A DNA stretch of 14,779 nt, from the NCBI GenBank assembly GCA_937919015.1, contig CALFPN010000138.1:1-14779 (forward strand), given 5' to 3'. The position numbers and the translations under genes are program-made. The number at the start of each line of letters is the position of its first letter. Positions within the stretch are counted from its first letter, which is position 1. The notes under the pieces are model-generated. The model saw only the letters and a program-made list of their open reading frames with translations. It was not told the DNA's origin and did not search any database. Of this stretch, positions 1 through 6,748 are shown one piece after another. This DNA comes from an uncultured Clostridia bacterium. Lineage in GTDB: Bacteria; Bacillota; Clostridia; Lachnospirales; Anaerotignaceae.

Positions 1-24
1 ATTTAGTTCTACAAAAGTCTTTTT

Positions 25-58
25 TTGTGCTGTCCGAACAAAATGGTTCGGTTCACAA
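25..58. repeat. imperfect inverted repeat downstream of nagB
   Basis: CCGAAC (34-39) pairs with GTTCGG (46-51) around a 6-nt loop, and outer arms TTGTG (25-29) and CACAA (54-58) extend the stem across small bulges. T-runs flank it on the plus strand (21-26 and 67-73), but neither directly follows the stem in the nagB direction. It may be a weak or two-way terminator between nagB and an unseen left-hand neighbour. I see no gene in bases 1-71. Confidence 0.35.
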
Positions 59-71
59 TGGTCGTCTTTTT

Positions 72-803
72 TTATAAATCAATTTTGCTGAGAGCAGCTT
101 CGTCGGCAACGATCGTCACATCATTGTGCAGCTGAAGGATAGAAGCAGGAACGGAAGGGGTGATGGGACCGAAGAAAGCTTTTTTGACTGCATCGGCTTT
201 ATCTTCCCCACTTACGACAACAAGGATTTTTTTCGCCTGCATAATATTTTTGATCCCCATGGTATAAGCTTGACGAGGAACATCTTTTTCAGAGGCGAAA
301 AAGCGTTTGTTTGCTTCGATGGTACTTTCTGTCAGATTTACGCAATGGGTTTCCTTTTCAAAGGCAGCTCCGGGTTCATTAAAACCAATGTGGCCATTTC
401 TTCCCAGACCAAGCAGCTGCAGATCAATGCCGCCTTGTGCATGGATGATTTCATTATAAGAAGAACAAGCTTTTTCGGAATCTGCTTCCAGCCCATCAGG
501 TACGAAAGTGCGTGCTTTATCAATATTTACATGATCAAACAGATTCGTATTCATAAAATAGCGATAGCTTTGATCATTTTCTGGACTTAAGCCTTTGTAT
601 TCGTCCAGATTGACGCTTGTAACGTGGCTAAAATCCAAATCACCTTTTTTATACCATTCGATGAGCTGTTTGTAGGTTCCGATGGGAGAAGAACCGGTAG
701 CCAATCCAAGAACACAATTTGGTTTCATTATAATTTGTGCGGAAATAATGTTTGCAGCTTTTCTGCTCATATCCTGATAATTTTTTGCTTTATAAATGAT
801 CAT
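72..803 (-). CDS. nagB: glucosamine-6-phosphate deaminase
   Basis: Converts glucosamine-6-phosphate to fructose-6-phosphate and ammonia in the cytoplasm, the last dedicated step of amino-sugar and sialic-acid catabolism. The 243-residue product matches the short Firmicutes form (Bacillus NagB is about the same length) rather than the longer allosteric E. coli enzyme. Family motifs are visible: ATGSSP near 35-40 (phosphate loop), NLDEYKGL near 65-72 with the expected base Asp67, and GRNGHIGFNEP near 134-144 with Asn136, His138 and Glu143. I chose the ATG at 803 because homology begins there (MIIYKAKN) and an AAAGGA ribosome site sits about 8-10 nt upstream. The frame extends further upstream, but that stretch covers the promoter. 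It diverges from nanE and shares a 276-bp regulatory region with it. Confidence 0.96.
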   Translation of the reverse strand: MIIYKAKNYQDMSRKAANIISAQIIMKPNCVLGLATGSSPIGTYKQLIEWYKKGDLDFSHVTSVNLDEYKGLSPENDQSYRYFMNTNLFDHVNIDKARTFVPDGLEADSEKACSSYNEIIHAQGGIDLQLLGLGRNGHIGFNEPGAAFEKETHCVNLTESTIEANKRFFASEKDVPRQAYTMGIKNIMQAKKILVVVSGEDKADAVKKAFFGPITPSVPASILQLHNDVTIVADEAALSKIDL

Positions 804-847
804 AATATTTCGTCCTTTCTTTTGTTTTCTATTTTGTTCTGTCATTA

Positions 848-875
848 AGTATACAAGTTTTGATAGAGATTTCAA
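848..875 (-). promoter_or_regulatory. candidate nagB promoter
   Basis: Read on the minus strand, TTGAAA (870-875) and TATACT (848-853) are separated by 16 bp, a good sigma-A-type promoter. It places the start of transcription near 841, giving a leader of about 40 nt before nagB. The upstream palindrome at 892-905 lies about 20 bp beyond the -35 box. Confidence 0.6.
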
Positions 876-891
876 GAGATAGAGCGAAAAG

Positions 892-905
892 TGAAACAAG
901 TTTCG
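892..905. promoter_or_regulatory. candidate RpiR/NanR operator, distal site
   Basis: TGAAA-CAAG-TTTCG, an inverted repeat with core GAAA-N4-TTTC. It matches the second palindrome at 1025-1038 in arm sequence and 4-nt spacer. Both lie in the nagB/nanE divergent region. RpiR-family sugar-phosphate regulators commonly bind TGAAA/TTTCA-type palindromes, and one is encoded in this cluster. Assignment is by inference. Confidence 0.5.
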
Positions 906-1023
906 CAATCTGAAATAAAGAACGCGGAATTGTGCATAATGAACAAAAAAGCTGGCAAATAAAGAGATAAAAAGTTGCTATGGTCAAAAAGAATGAAATT
1001 TGTTACCGAAAGGAGATAATATA

Positions 1024-1039
1024 TTGAAAAATGTTTCAA
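1024..1039. promoter_or_regulatory. candidate RpiR/NanR operator overlapping the nanE -35 box
   Basis: TTGAAA-AATG-TTTCAA is a perfect inverted repeat with 6-bp arms. Its left arm is also the -35 hexamer of the nanE promoter, so a bound protein would block RNA polymerase. The same core recurs at 892-905. Confidence 0.6.
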
Positions 1040-1052
1040 AAGATTTTACAAT
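1024..1052 (+). promoter_or_regulatory. candidate nanE-nanA operon promoter
   Basis: TTGAAA (1024-1029) and TACAAT (1047-1052) are separated by exactly 17 bp. Transcription would start near 1059, leaving a leader of about 20 nt with a very strong ribosome site, AAAGGAGGT at 1064-1072, 7 nt before the nanE ATG. The -35 box lies within a palindrome, which suggests repressor control. Confidence 0.65.
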
Positions 1053-1079
1053 ACGACCAGAACAAAGGAGGTCAGGAAA

Positions 1080-1769
1080 ATGAATCAGAAGGTGGAAAAC
1101 CTAAAAGGTAAATTAATCGTATCTTGTCAGGCGTTACCAGCAGAACCATTACATTCTTCATTTATTATGGGGAGAATGGCACTGGCGGCAAAAGAAGGCG
1201 GGGCAAGCGGCATTCGTGCAAATACGAAAGAAGATATCAAAGAAATTCAGTCTCAGGTAGATCTGCCGATTATTGGGATTGTGAAAAGAGACTATGCAGA
1301 CAGCGATATCTACATTACTCCAACAATGAAGGAAATTGATGAATTGATGGAAGTAAAACCAGAGATTATAGCAATGGATGCAACGATTTCGAAGAGACCC
1401 GGAAACAAAACACTGGATGAGTTTTTCCGTGAGGCAAAAGAAAAATATCCAGATCAGTTGTGGATGGCAGATTGCTCTACAGTAGAAGAAGCACTTCATG
1501 CAGATGCGTTAGGGTTTGATTTCATTGGTACAACAATGGTTGGTTATACAAAACAAAGTCAGGGTTCCAAAATTGAGGCGAATGATTTTGAAATTTTAAG
1601 AGAGATCATCGCCAAAGCAAAACATAAAGTCATTGCGGAGGGGAACATTAACACTCCGGAAAAAGCTAGACGCGTCATTGAACTGGGAGCTTATAGCGTT
1701 GTTGTCGGGTCAATCATTACAAGACCACAGCTGATTACAAAATCTTTTGTAGAAGAAATGGAACGATAA
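1080..1769 (+). CDS. nanE: N-acetylmannosamine-6-phosphate 2-epimerase
   Basis: Interconverts ManNAc-6-phosphate and GlcNAc-6-phosphate, linking sialic-acid breakdown to the GlcNAc pathway. The 229-residue product has the usual NanE length and TIM-barrel motifs: GGASGIRAN near 40-48, GIVKRDY near 66-72 with Lys69 in the place of the catalytic lysine reported for clostridial NanE, WMADCST near 128, VIAEGNINTPEKA near 183-195, and a C-terminal VVGSIITRPQLIT phosphate-binding segment. It is the first gene of the rightward operon, directly behind the palindrome-controlled promoter and a near-perfect Shine-Dalgarno sequence. A small hairpin (AACAAT 1776-1781 / ATTGTT 1789-1794) sits in the 46-nt gap before nanA. 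Confidence 0.96.
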   Translation: MNQKVENLKGKLIVSCQALPAEPLHSSFIMGRMALAAKEGGASGIRANTKEDIKEIQSQVDLPIIGIVKRDYADSDIYITPTMKEIDELMEVKPEIIAMDATISKRPGNKTLDEFFREAKEKYPDQLWMADCSTVEEALHADALGFDFIGTTMVGYTKQSQGSKIEANDFEILREIIAKAKHKVIAEGNINTPEKARRVIELGAYSVVVGSIITRPQLITKSFVEEMER

Positions 1770-1815
1770 ACAGGAAACAATAGAAGGAATTGTTATTTGA
1801 AAAGGAGTAAGCATT

Positions 1816-2733
1816 ATGAGAAATCTTGAAAAGTACAAAGGTGTTATTCCTGCATTTTATGCATGCTATGACAAAGAAGGAAACATCAGTCCAGAAGGAG
1901 TACAGGCATTAACAAAATATTTCGTAGAAAAAGGCGTAAAAGGCGTTTATGTCAATGGTTCTTCCGGGGAATGCATTTATCAGAGCGTGGAAGACCGTAA
2001 AATCGTTCTGGAAAATGTAATGAAAGCAGCAGAAGGCAAACTGACAGTCATTGCTCACGTTGCATGCAATAACACAAAGGACAGCCAGGAACTGGCAAAA
2101 CATGCAGAAAGCCTGGGCGTTGATGCGATTGCAGCAATTCCCCCCATTTATTTCCATCTGCCTGAGTATGCGATTGCACAGTATTGGAATGATATCAGTG
2201 CAGCAGCTCCCAATACGGATTTTGTAATTTATAACATTCCTCAGCTGGCAGGCGTCGCTTTGACACAGAATCTGTTTGCAGAAATGAGAAAGAATCCCAA
2301 GGTGATTGGTGTGAAAAACTCTTCCATGCCAGTGCAGGATATCCAGATGTTCAAACAGGCTGCAGGCCCTGATTACATCATCTTCAACGGCCCTGATGAA
2401 CAGTTCATGAGCGGACGTGTGATCGGTGCGGAAGGCGGTATCGGCGGCACATACGGGGTTATGCCAGAACTGTATCTGAAATTGGATGAATATGTAAAAG
2501 CCGGCAAGATGGAAGAAGCAAAGGAAGTACAGTATGCATGCAATGAAATCATTTACAAGATGTGTTCTGCCCATGGCAACATGTATGCAGTCATCAAGGC
2601 AATCCTGAAAATCAATGAAGGCCTTGAACTGGGGGGCGTAAGAGAACCACTTCCTGCGCTGATTGATGCAGACATGGCTGTTGTGAAAGAAGCAGCGCAG
2701 ATGATTTGCGATGCCAAGAAAAAATATTTATAA
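1816..2733 (+). CDS. nanA: N-acetylneuraminate lyase
   Basis: Cleaves Neu5Ac to ManNAc and pyruvate through a Schiff-base aldolase mechanism in the cytoplasm. The 305-residue protein has the lyase hallmarks in order: GSSGE at 48-52 (binds the pyruvate carboxylate), YNIP with catalytic Tyr139, VIGVKNSS with Schiff-base Lys167, and GGIGGTYGVM near 209-218. The Tyr-Lys distance of 28 residues equals that of E. coli NanA (Tyr137/Lys165 as I recall). The ATG at 1816 is preceded by AAAAGGAG at about 9 nt. A related dihydrodipicolinate synthase is the main alternative, but the nan neighbours and the YNIP and GGIGGTY motifs favour NanA. A terminator-like hairpin follows the gene. Confidence 0.96.
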   Translation: MRNLEKYKGVIPAFYACYDKEGNISPEGVQALTKYFVEKGVKGVYVNGSSGECIYQSVEDRKIVLENVMKAAEGKLTVIAHVACNNTKDSQELAKHAESLGVDAIAAIPPIYFHLPEYAIAQYWNDISAAAPNTDFVIYNIPQLAGVALTQNLFAEMRKNPKVIGVKNSSMPVQDIQMFKQAAGPDYIIFNGPDEQFMSGRVIGAEGGIGGTYGVMPELYLKLDEYVKAGKMEEAKEVQYACNEIIYKMCSAHGNMYAVIKAILKINEGLELGGVREPLPALIDADMAVVKEAAQMICDAKKKYL

Positions 2734-2757
2734 ATCGAACGAAGAGAAGGTATTTTT

Positions 2758-2803
2758 AAAAGATACTCGGCGTCATCGTGAAAATCACTGAGTATCTTTT
2801 TTT
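2758..2803 (+). terminator. intra-cluster terminator/attenuator between nanA and the symporter
   Basis: AAAAGATACTC (2758-2768) pairs perfectly with GAGTATCTTTT (2790-2800), followed by a run of seven T (2797-2803). An inner hairpin GTGA-AAA-TCAC (2778-2788) sits in the loop. I see no strong promoter between it and the transporter start at 2836, so the downstream genes probably depend on read-through. Confidence 0.8.
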
Positions 2804-2835
2804 AGACTTATATGGGTGATTAGGAGGAAAATGGA

Positions 2836-4341
2836 ATGCAAGGCTTTACGATGATCGACTTGATTATTTTAGTAGTATATCTGGCAGCAGTATTGTTTGC
2901 CGGCCTTCATTTTGCCAAAAAGGAAATGAAGGGGAAAGAATATTTTAAAGGTGACGGGACTGTGCCTTGGTGGGTTACATCCGTATCAATTTTTGCAACT
3001 TTGTTAAGTCCCATCTCTTTCTTGTCTTTGGCAGGTAATTCCTATGCGGGCACATGGATTATGTGGTTTGCGCAGCTTGGTATGCTGCTTGCGATTCCCG
3101 TTACGATTAAGTTCTTTTTGCCAATTTACAGTAAGCTGGACATTGATACGGCATACCATTATTTGGAACTTAGATTTGGGAGCAAAGGATTACGCGTTCT
3201 GGGGGCGGTAATGTTTATCGTGTACCAAATTGGTCGTATGTCTATTATTATGTATTTACCCTGCATGGTATTGGGAAGCTTGACAGGAATTAGTGTCAAC
3301 CTCCTGATCGTTATCATGGGTGTCATTGCAATCATTTATTCTTATACAGGTGGTCTGAAATCTGTACTTTGGACAGACTTTATTCAGGGATCTGTCCTTC
3401 TGATTGGTGTAACGTTTGCACTGATCTTCCTTCTGGCTCATTTGGATGGGGGGATTGGAGCCATTTTCTCTGCCTTTACAACAGAGCATAAATTCCTTGC
3501 AGTAGATCAGCCTATCTTTAATCCCAATATCCTGAAAGATAGTGTATTCATTATGATTGTTGGTGCAGGATTTAATACAATGGGTTCTTATGTATCCAGC
3601 CAGGATATTGTACAGCGTTTTACAACAACAACAGATACAAAGAAATTAAATAAGATGATGCTTACAAACGGTGCTTTATCCATCTTTATTGCAACCGTAT
3701 TCTATCTGATTGGGACAGGCTTATATGTATTTTATCAGCAGAATGCACTGCCTCCTGCAGCAGCACAGGATCAGATTTTTGCATCCTATATTGCATTTGA
3801 ACTTCCTGTTGGTGTAACAGGGCTTCTGCTGGCAGCAATTTATGCAGCAGCACAGTCCACACTTTCCACAGGTCTGAATTCTGTTGCTTCCAGCTGGACA
3901 CTGGATATTCAGGCTAGTCTTTCCAAAAAAGAACTGGGCTTTGAAAAAGAAACAAAAATCGGCCAGAGAGTATCTCTGATTGTCGGTATCTTTGCTATCG
4001 TAGTAGCGATGGTACTTGCAAATGGCGGCGTGAAATCTGCATATGAATGGTTTAATGGATTTATGGGTCTGGTACTGGGTATCTTGATCGGAACATTTAT
4101 CTTGGGTGCGTTTACAAAAGTTGCGAATACATTCGGTGCCGTTGCAGCATTTATCGCAGCTTCCGCAGTAATGGTTTATGTGAAGTATGTTGTACCTGCA
4201 GGCGATGTAACAATCTGGTCTTATTCCATTATTTCCATTGCAGTATCTTTAGTAGTTGGTATTCCGGCAAGTATCATTTATAAAAAGGTGAAAGGCGGAT
4301 CTTCTGCACCTGCAGCAAATACGATCATTTATAAAAACTAA
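2836..4341 (+). CDS. SSS-family sodium:solute symporter, probable sialic-acid importer
   Basis: An inner-membrane transporter of 501 residues with about 13 hydrophobic segments, the usual LeuT-fold SSS layout. The SSS signature lies at 168-185 (SYTGGLKS...TDFIQG). A Ser-rich helix near 344-360 (AQSTLSTGLNSVAS) is where SSS proteins place Na+-binding hydroxyls. Arg134 in the third or fourth membrane segment may correspond to the sialate-carboxylate-binding Arg reported in Proteus SiaT; this needs an alignment. The ATG at 2836 has TAGGAGG 8 nt upstream; another ATG at 2831 is out of frame. Substrate is inferred from position between nanA and the NanQ-like gene; a related sugar or amino sugar remains possible. 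It is 15 nt from the next gene. Confidence 0.88.
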   Translation: MQGFTMIDLIILVVYLAAVLFAGLHFAKKEMKGKEYFKGDGTVPWWVTSVSIFATLLSPISFLSLAGNSYAGTWIMWFAQLGMLLAIPVTIKFFLPIYSKLDIDTAYHYLELRFGSKGLRVLGAVMFIVYQIGRMSIIMYLPCMVLGSLTGISVNLLIVIMGVIAIIYSYTGGLKSVLWTDFIQGSVLLIGVTFALIFLLAHLDGGIGAIFSAFTTEHKFLAVDQPIFNPNILKDSVFIMIVGAGFNTMGSYVSSQDIVQRFTTTTDTKKLNKMMLTNGALSIFIATVFYLIGTGLYVFYQQNALPPAAAQDQIFASYIAFELPVGVTGLLLAAIYAAAQSTLSTGLNSVASSWTLDIQASLSKKELGFEKETKIGQRVSLIVGIFAIVVAMVLANGGVKSAYEWFNGFMGLVLGILIGTFILGAFTKVANTFGAVAAFIAASAVMVYVKYVVPAGDVTIWSYSIISIAVSLVVGIPASIIYKKVKGGSSAPAANTIIYKN

Positions 4342-4356
4342 CAGAGGTGACAAACA

Positions 4357-4809
4357 GTGATTTTTGGAAATGTAAATAATATGGAAGAATTTCCTTTTTT
4401 GGAAGAACAGATAAAGGAATGTTTTGAATATGCAAAAACACATGATTTAGCGTCTTTTGAAAAAGGAAGCCATGAAATCGATGGGGAAAGATTATTTGTA
4501 AATATTGTGGAATACACAACAACAAATGCAGAAGATCGTTTCTGGGAAGCCCATAAAAAATATTTGGATGTGCATGTAATGATTCATGGGAATGAACAAA
4601 TTGATTTGAATTTTATTCAGAACATGGATGTAAAAGAATTTGTTGAAGCAGATGATTTTCTTCCCATGGATGGGGAAAAGAATGCTTCTGTCGTATTAAC
4701 AGATGGAGATTTTCTGGTTTGCTATCCCAGTGACGGACACCGCACTGCAGTGCAGGCCGGCGATCAACCGGAAAAGATCAAAAAAGCAATTTTCAAAGTG
4801 AGAATATAA
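4357..4809 (+). CDS. nanQ: YhcH/YjgK/YiaL (DUF386) family protein, probable sialate anomerase NanQ-like
   Basis: A 150-residue cupin-like protein. E. coli YhcH (NanQ) has been reported as a sialic-acid anomerase that helps supply the form used by the lyase; a role in handling ManNAc or other sugars has also been suggested for the family. Visible motifs are EAHKKYLDVHVMI at 64-76 with Glu64, His66, Asp71 and His73 as likely metal and substrate ligands, CYPSDGHRT at 122-130 with His128, and KAIFKV near 143-148. Translation starts at a GTG (4357) with GAGGTG 7 nt upstream; homology begins at this codon (MIFGN). Only 15 nt separate it from the symporter gene, so it is very likely co-transcribed, and a terminator follows at once. 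Confidence 0.88.
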   Translation: MIFGNVNNMEEFPFLEEQIKECFEYAKTHDLASFEKGSHEIDGERLFVNIVEYTTTNAEDRFWEAHKKYLDVHVMIHGNEQIDLNFIQNMDVKEFVEADDFLPMDGEKNASVVLTDGDFLVCYPSDGHRTAVQAGDQPEKIKKAIFKVRI

Positions 4810-4836
4810 AAAGCGGGATTTCATCCTGTGGAAGGG

Positions 4837-4875
4837 AAGGACAAACCAAAAACAGGCGGTTTGTCCTTTTCTTTT
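4837..4875 (+). terminator. Rho-independent terminator after the nanQ-like gene
   Basis: AAGGACAAACC (4837-4847) pairs perfectly with GGTTTGTCCTT (4858-4868) around a 10-nt loop, followed by TTCTTTT. It ends the first rightward transcript (nanE to the nanQ-like gene) and separates it from the promoter in front of nanK. Confidence 0.85.
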
Positions 4876-4885
4876 GTCATAGACA
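4875..4885. promoter_or_regulatory. short palindrome upstream of the nanK promoters
   Basis: TGTC-ATA-GACA is a perfect short palindrome ending 4 bp before the first -35 box. It does not match the TGAAA-N4-TTTCA sites upstream of nanE. It may be an operator for another factor or chance. Confidence 0.25.
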
Positions 4886-4889
4886 TATC

Positions 4890-4936
4890 TTGAGAAGAGA
4901 AATAGAATTGTATATAATATATAAAATATGTATAAT
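4890..4936 (+). promoter_or_regulatory. two overlapping promoter candidates for nanK-rpiR-nagA
   Basis: Candidate P1 is TTGAGA (4890-4895), 17 bp, TATAAT (4913-4918). Candidate P2 is TTGTAT (4908-4913), 17 bp, TATAAT (4931-4936). Both have a perfect -10 box and ideal spacing and are offset by 18 bp. Either would give nanK a leader of about 20-40 nt. Confidence 0.7.
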
Positions 4937-4962
4937 GATAGAAAGGTAATGAGGATGACAAG

Positions 4963-5850
4963 ATGAAAAAATATATTAGCATTGATATTGGAGGTACAGC
5001 AATCAAGTATGGATTGATCGGTGAAAATGCTGAAATTATATTGAAAGAATCCATGAAAACGGAAGCAGAAAAAGGCGGGCCGGAAATTCTGAAAAAAATT
5101 GTTGGAATCGTAGAAGATTTGATTCATAGAACACAGGAAACCATTTCCGGTATTTGCATTTCAACAGCCGGTATGGTCGATACAGAAAAAGGATCTATTT
5201 TCTATTCCGCACCATTGATCCCCAATTATGCAGGAACGCAGTTTAAAAAAACACTGGAAGAAAAGTTTCATATTCCCTGTGAAGTAGAAAATGATGTCAA
5301 TTGTGCAGGGCTGGCTGAATGTCGTTCCGGTGCTGCAAAAGGAAGCAGCGTTGCTCTGGTTCTTACCATTGGAACAGGAATCGGCGGCTGCATCGTATTA
5401 GATGGAAAAGTGTTTCATGGATTTAGTAACAGTGCCTGTGAAGTCGGTTATATGCATATGGGAAGCAGTGATTTCCAGACATTGGGCGCAGCAAGTATTC
5501 TGACGAAGAAGGTGGCGGAATGGAAAGATGAGCCCCAGGAAAAATGGGATGGTTATCATATTTTCGAGGCGGCGAAAAAAGGGGATAAAATCTGTCTTTT
5601 GGCAATTGATGAGATGGCAGACGTTTTAGGAAAAGGCATTGCCAATATCTGTTATGTCATCAATCCGGAAATCGTTGTACTTGGCGGTGGCATCATGGCA
5701 CAGGAAGCATTCTTGAAGGAAAGAATAGAAGGTGCTTTGAAGAAATATCTTGTATCCAGTATTGAAGAACATACAAAAATTGCATTTGCGAAGCATCAGA
5801 ATGATGCGGGTATGCTGGGAGCATTCTATCATTTCTGTAATTCGCATTAA
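4963..5850 (+). CDS. nanK: ROK-family N-acetylmannosamine kinase
   Basis: Phosphorylates ManNAc with ATP to ManNAc-6-phosphate, between NanA and NanE. The 295-residue ROK protein shows the phosphate-1 loop DIGGTAIK at 8-15, the END motif at 109-111 with the likely catalytic base Asp111, and GTGIGG at 137-142. In the usual ROK ExGH segment the sequence is CEVGYMHMG (159-167): Glu160 is kept, but Tyr163 stands where the zinc-ligand His normally is, and the CxCGxxGC zinc cluster is absent. This resembles zinc-free NanK proteins described in some Gram-positive bacteria and fusobacteria. The ATG at 4963 follows GAGG at about 8 nt. A glucokinase-type ROK is the alternative, but the context argues for ManNAc. 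Confidence 0.9.
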   Translation: MKKYISIDIGGTAIKYGLIGENAEIILKESMKTEAEKGGPEILKKIVGIVEDLIHRTQETISGICISTAGMVDTEKGSIFYSAPLIPNYAGTQFKKTLEEKFHIPCEVENDVNCAGLAECRSGAAKGSSVALVLTIGTGIGGCIVLDGKVFHGFSNSACEVGYMHMGSSDFQTLGAASILTKKVAEWKDEPQEKWDGYHIFEAAKKGDKICLLAIDEMADVLGKGIANICYVINPEIVVLGGGIMAQEAFLKERIEGALKKYLVSSIEEHTKIAFAKHQNDAGMLGAFYHFCNSH

Positions 5851-5867
5851 AAGGATAGGATGATATT

Positions 5868-6713
5868 ATGGAATACTATGTGAAATCTGTTATACCAATG
5901 ATTGAATCAAATTATAATAAGCTGACACCGGCAGAAAAAACAATTGCTGATTTTTTTATTCATAATAAGGAAAAAATGGACTTTTCCAGCCGTCACATAG
6001 CAGAATTATTATACACATCAAAACCAACACTTTCCAGATTCGCCAAAAAGATAGGGTTTCATGGTTATCAGGAATTCATTTATCAATATGAGAATACTTT
6101 TGTAGAAAAGAAAGAAAATATAACCGGAAATACCAGAATGGTATTAAGTGCTTATCAGGAAATGCTGAATAAGACCTATAATCTTGTGGATGAAGCACAG
6201 CTCGAACGCATTGCAGGATATTTGAATAAAGCAGAACGCGTATTAGTATGTGGATGCGGCAGCTCAGGGCTTTCGGCAAATGAAATGGAAATTCGATTTA
6301 TGAGAATTGGTATCAACGTGGATTCATTGACAGATTCAGATATGATGAAGATGTCCTCTGTTTTTCAGGATAGAAGAAGCCTCGTATTTGGATTTAGTAT
6401 CAGCGGAGAGAGAGAAGAAGTTACCTATTTGTTGCGGGAAGCATATTCAAAAGGTGCAAAGACAGTTCTTTTTACTGCAAATAACGGAGAGAAATTTTCC
6501 GAGTATTGCTCAGAGGTTGTTCTTTTATCTTCTCTAAGACATTTGAATCATGGTAATGTGATTTCACCACAGTTTCCGATTTTGGTTATGCTGGATATTA
6601 TTTATGCTTATTATGTAGAGCAGAATAAATATATCCGAGAAGGAATGCATGACAGTACGCTGCGTGCATTGGAGGAAGGAGAAGGTAAGCATAAAAAAAT
6701 GATTGATGGATGA
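5868..6713 (+). CDS. RpiR-family transcriptional regulator with SIS domain, probable NanR-type repressor
   Basis: A 281-residue cytoplasmic regulator. Residues about 15-75 form the RpiR HTH domain (LTPAEKTIADFF, then TSKPTLSRFAKKIGFHGYQEF, the recognition region). Residues about 105-235 form a sugar-phosphate-binding SIS domain (VLVCGCGSSGLSA, then FGFSISGERE). In characterised Vibrio NanR and related RpiR proteins of sialate clusters the ligand is ManNAc-6-phosphate; that is the likely inducer here by inference. It is 17 nt from nanK with AAGGATAGGA as ribosome site, and 35 nt from nagA. The probable target is the pair of TGAAA-N4-TTTC palindromes in the nagB/nanE region. None of that type is seen before nanK, so its own transcript may be controlled differently. 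Confidence 0.88.
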   Translation: MEYYVKSVIPMIESNYNKLTPAEKTIADFFIHNKEKMDFSSRHIAELLYTSKPTLSRFAKKIGFHGYQEFIYQYENTFVEKKENITGNTRMVLSAYQEMLNKTYNLVDEAQLERIAGYLNKAERVLVCGCGSSGLSANEMEIRFMRIGINVDSLTDSDMMKMSSVFQDRRSLVFGFSISGEREEVTYLLREAYSKGAKTVLFTANNGEKFSEYCSEVVLLSSLRHLNHGNVISPQFPILVMLDIIYAYYVEQNKYIREGMHDSTLRALEEGEGKHKKMIDG

Positions 6714-6748
6714 CTTCTTCTTCTGAAATAACATTGGAGGATAGAAAA

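Noticed and set aside
804..908. In-frame 5' extension of nagB
   Set aside because: The extension encodes sequence not found in NagB proteins and runs through the -10/-35 region. The ATG at 803 has a good ribosome site and fits homology.
4869..4962. A third copy of the TGAAA-N4-TTTCA operator before nanK
   Set aside because: No matching palindrome is present; only the unrelated TGTCATAGACA was found.
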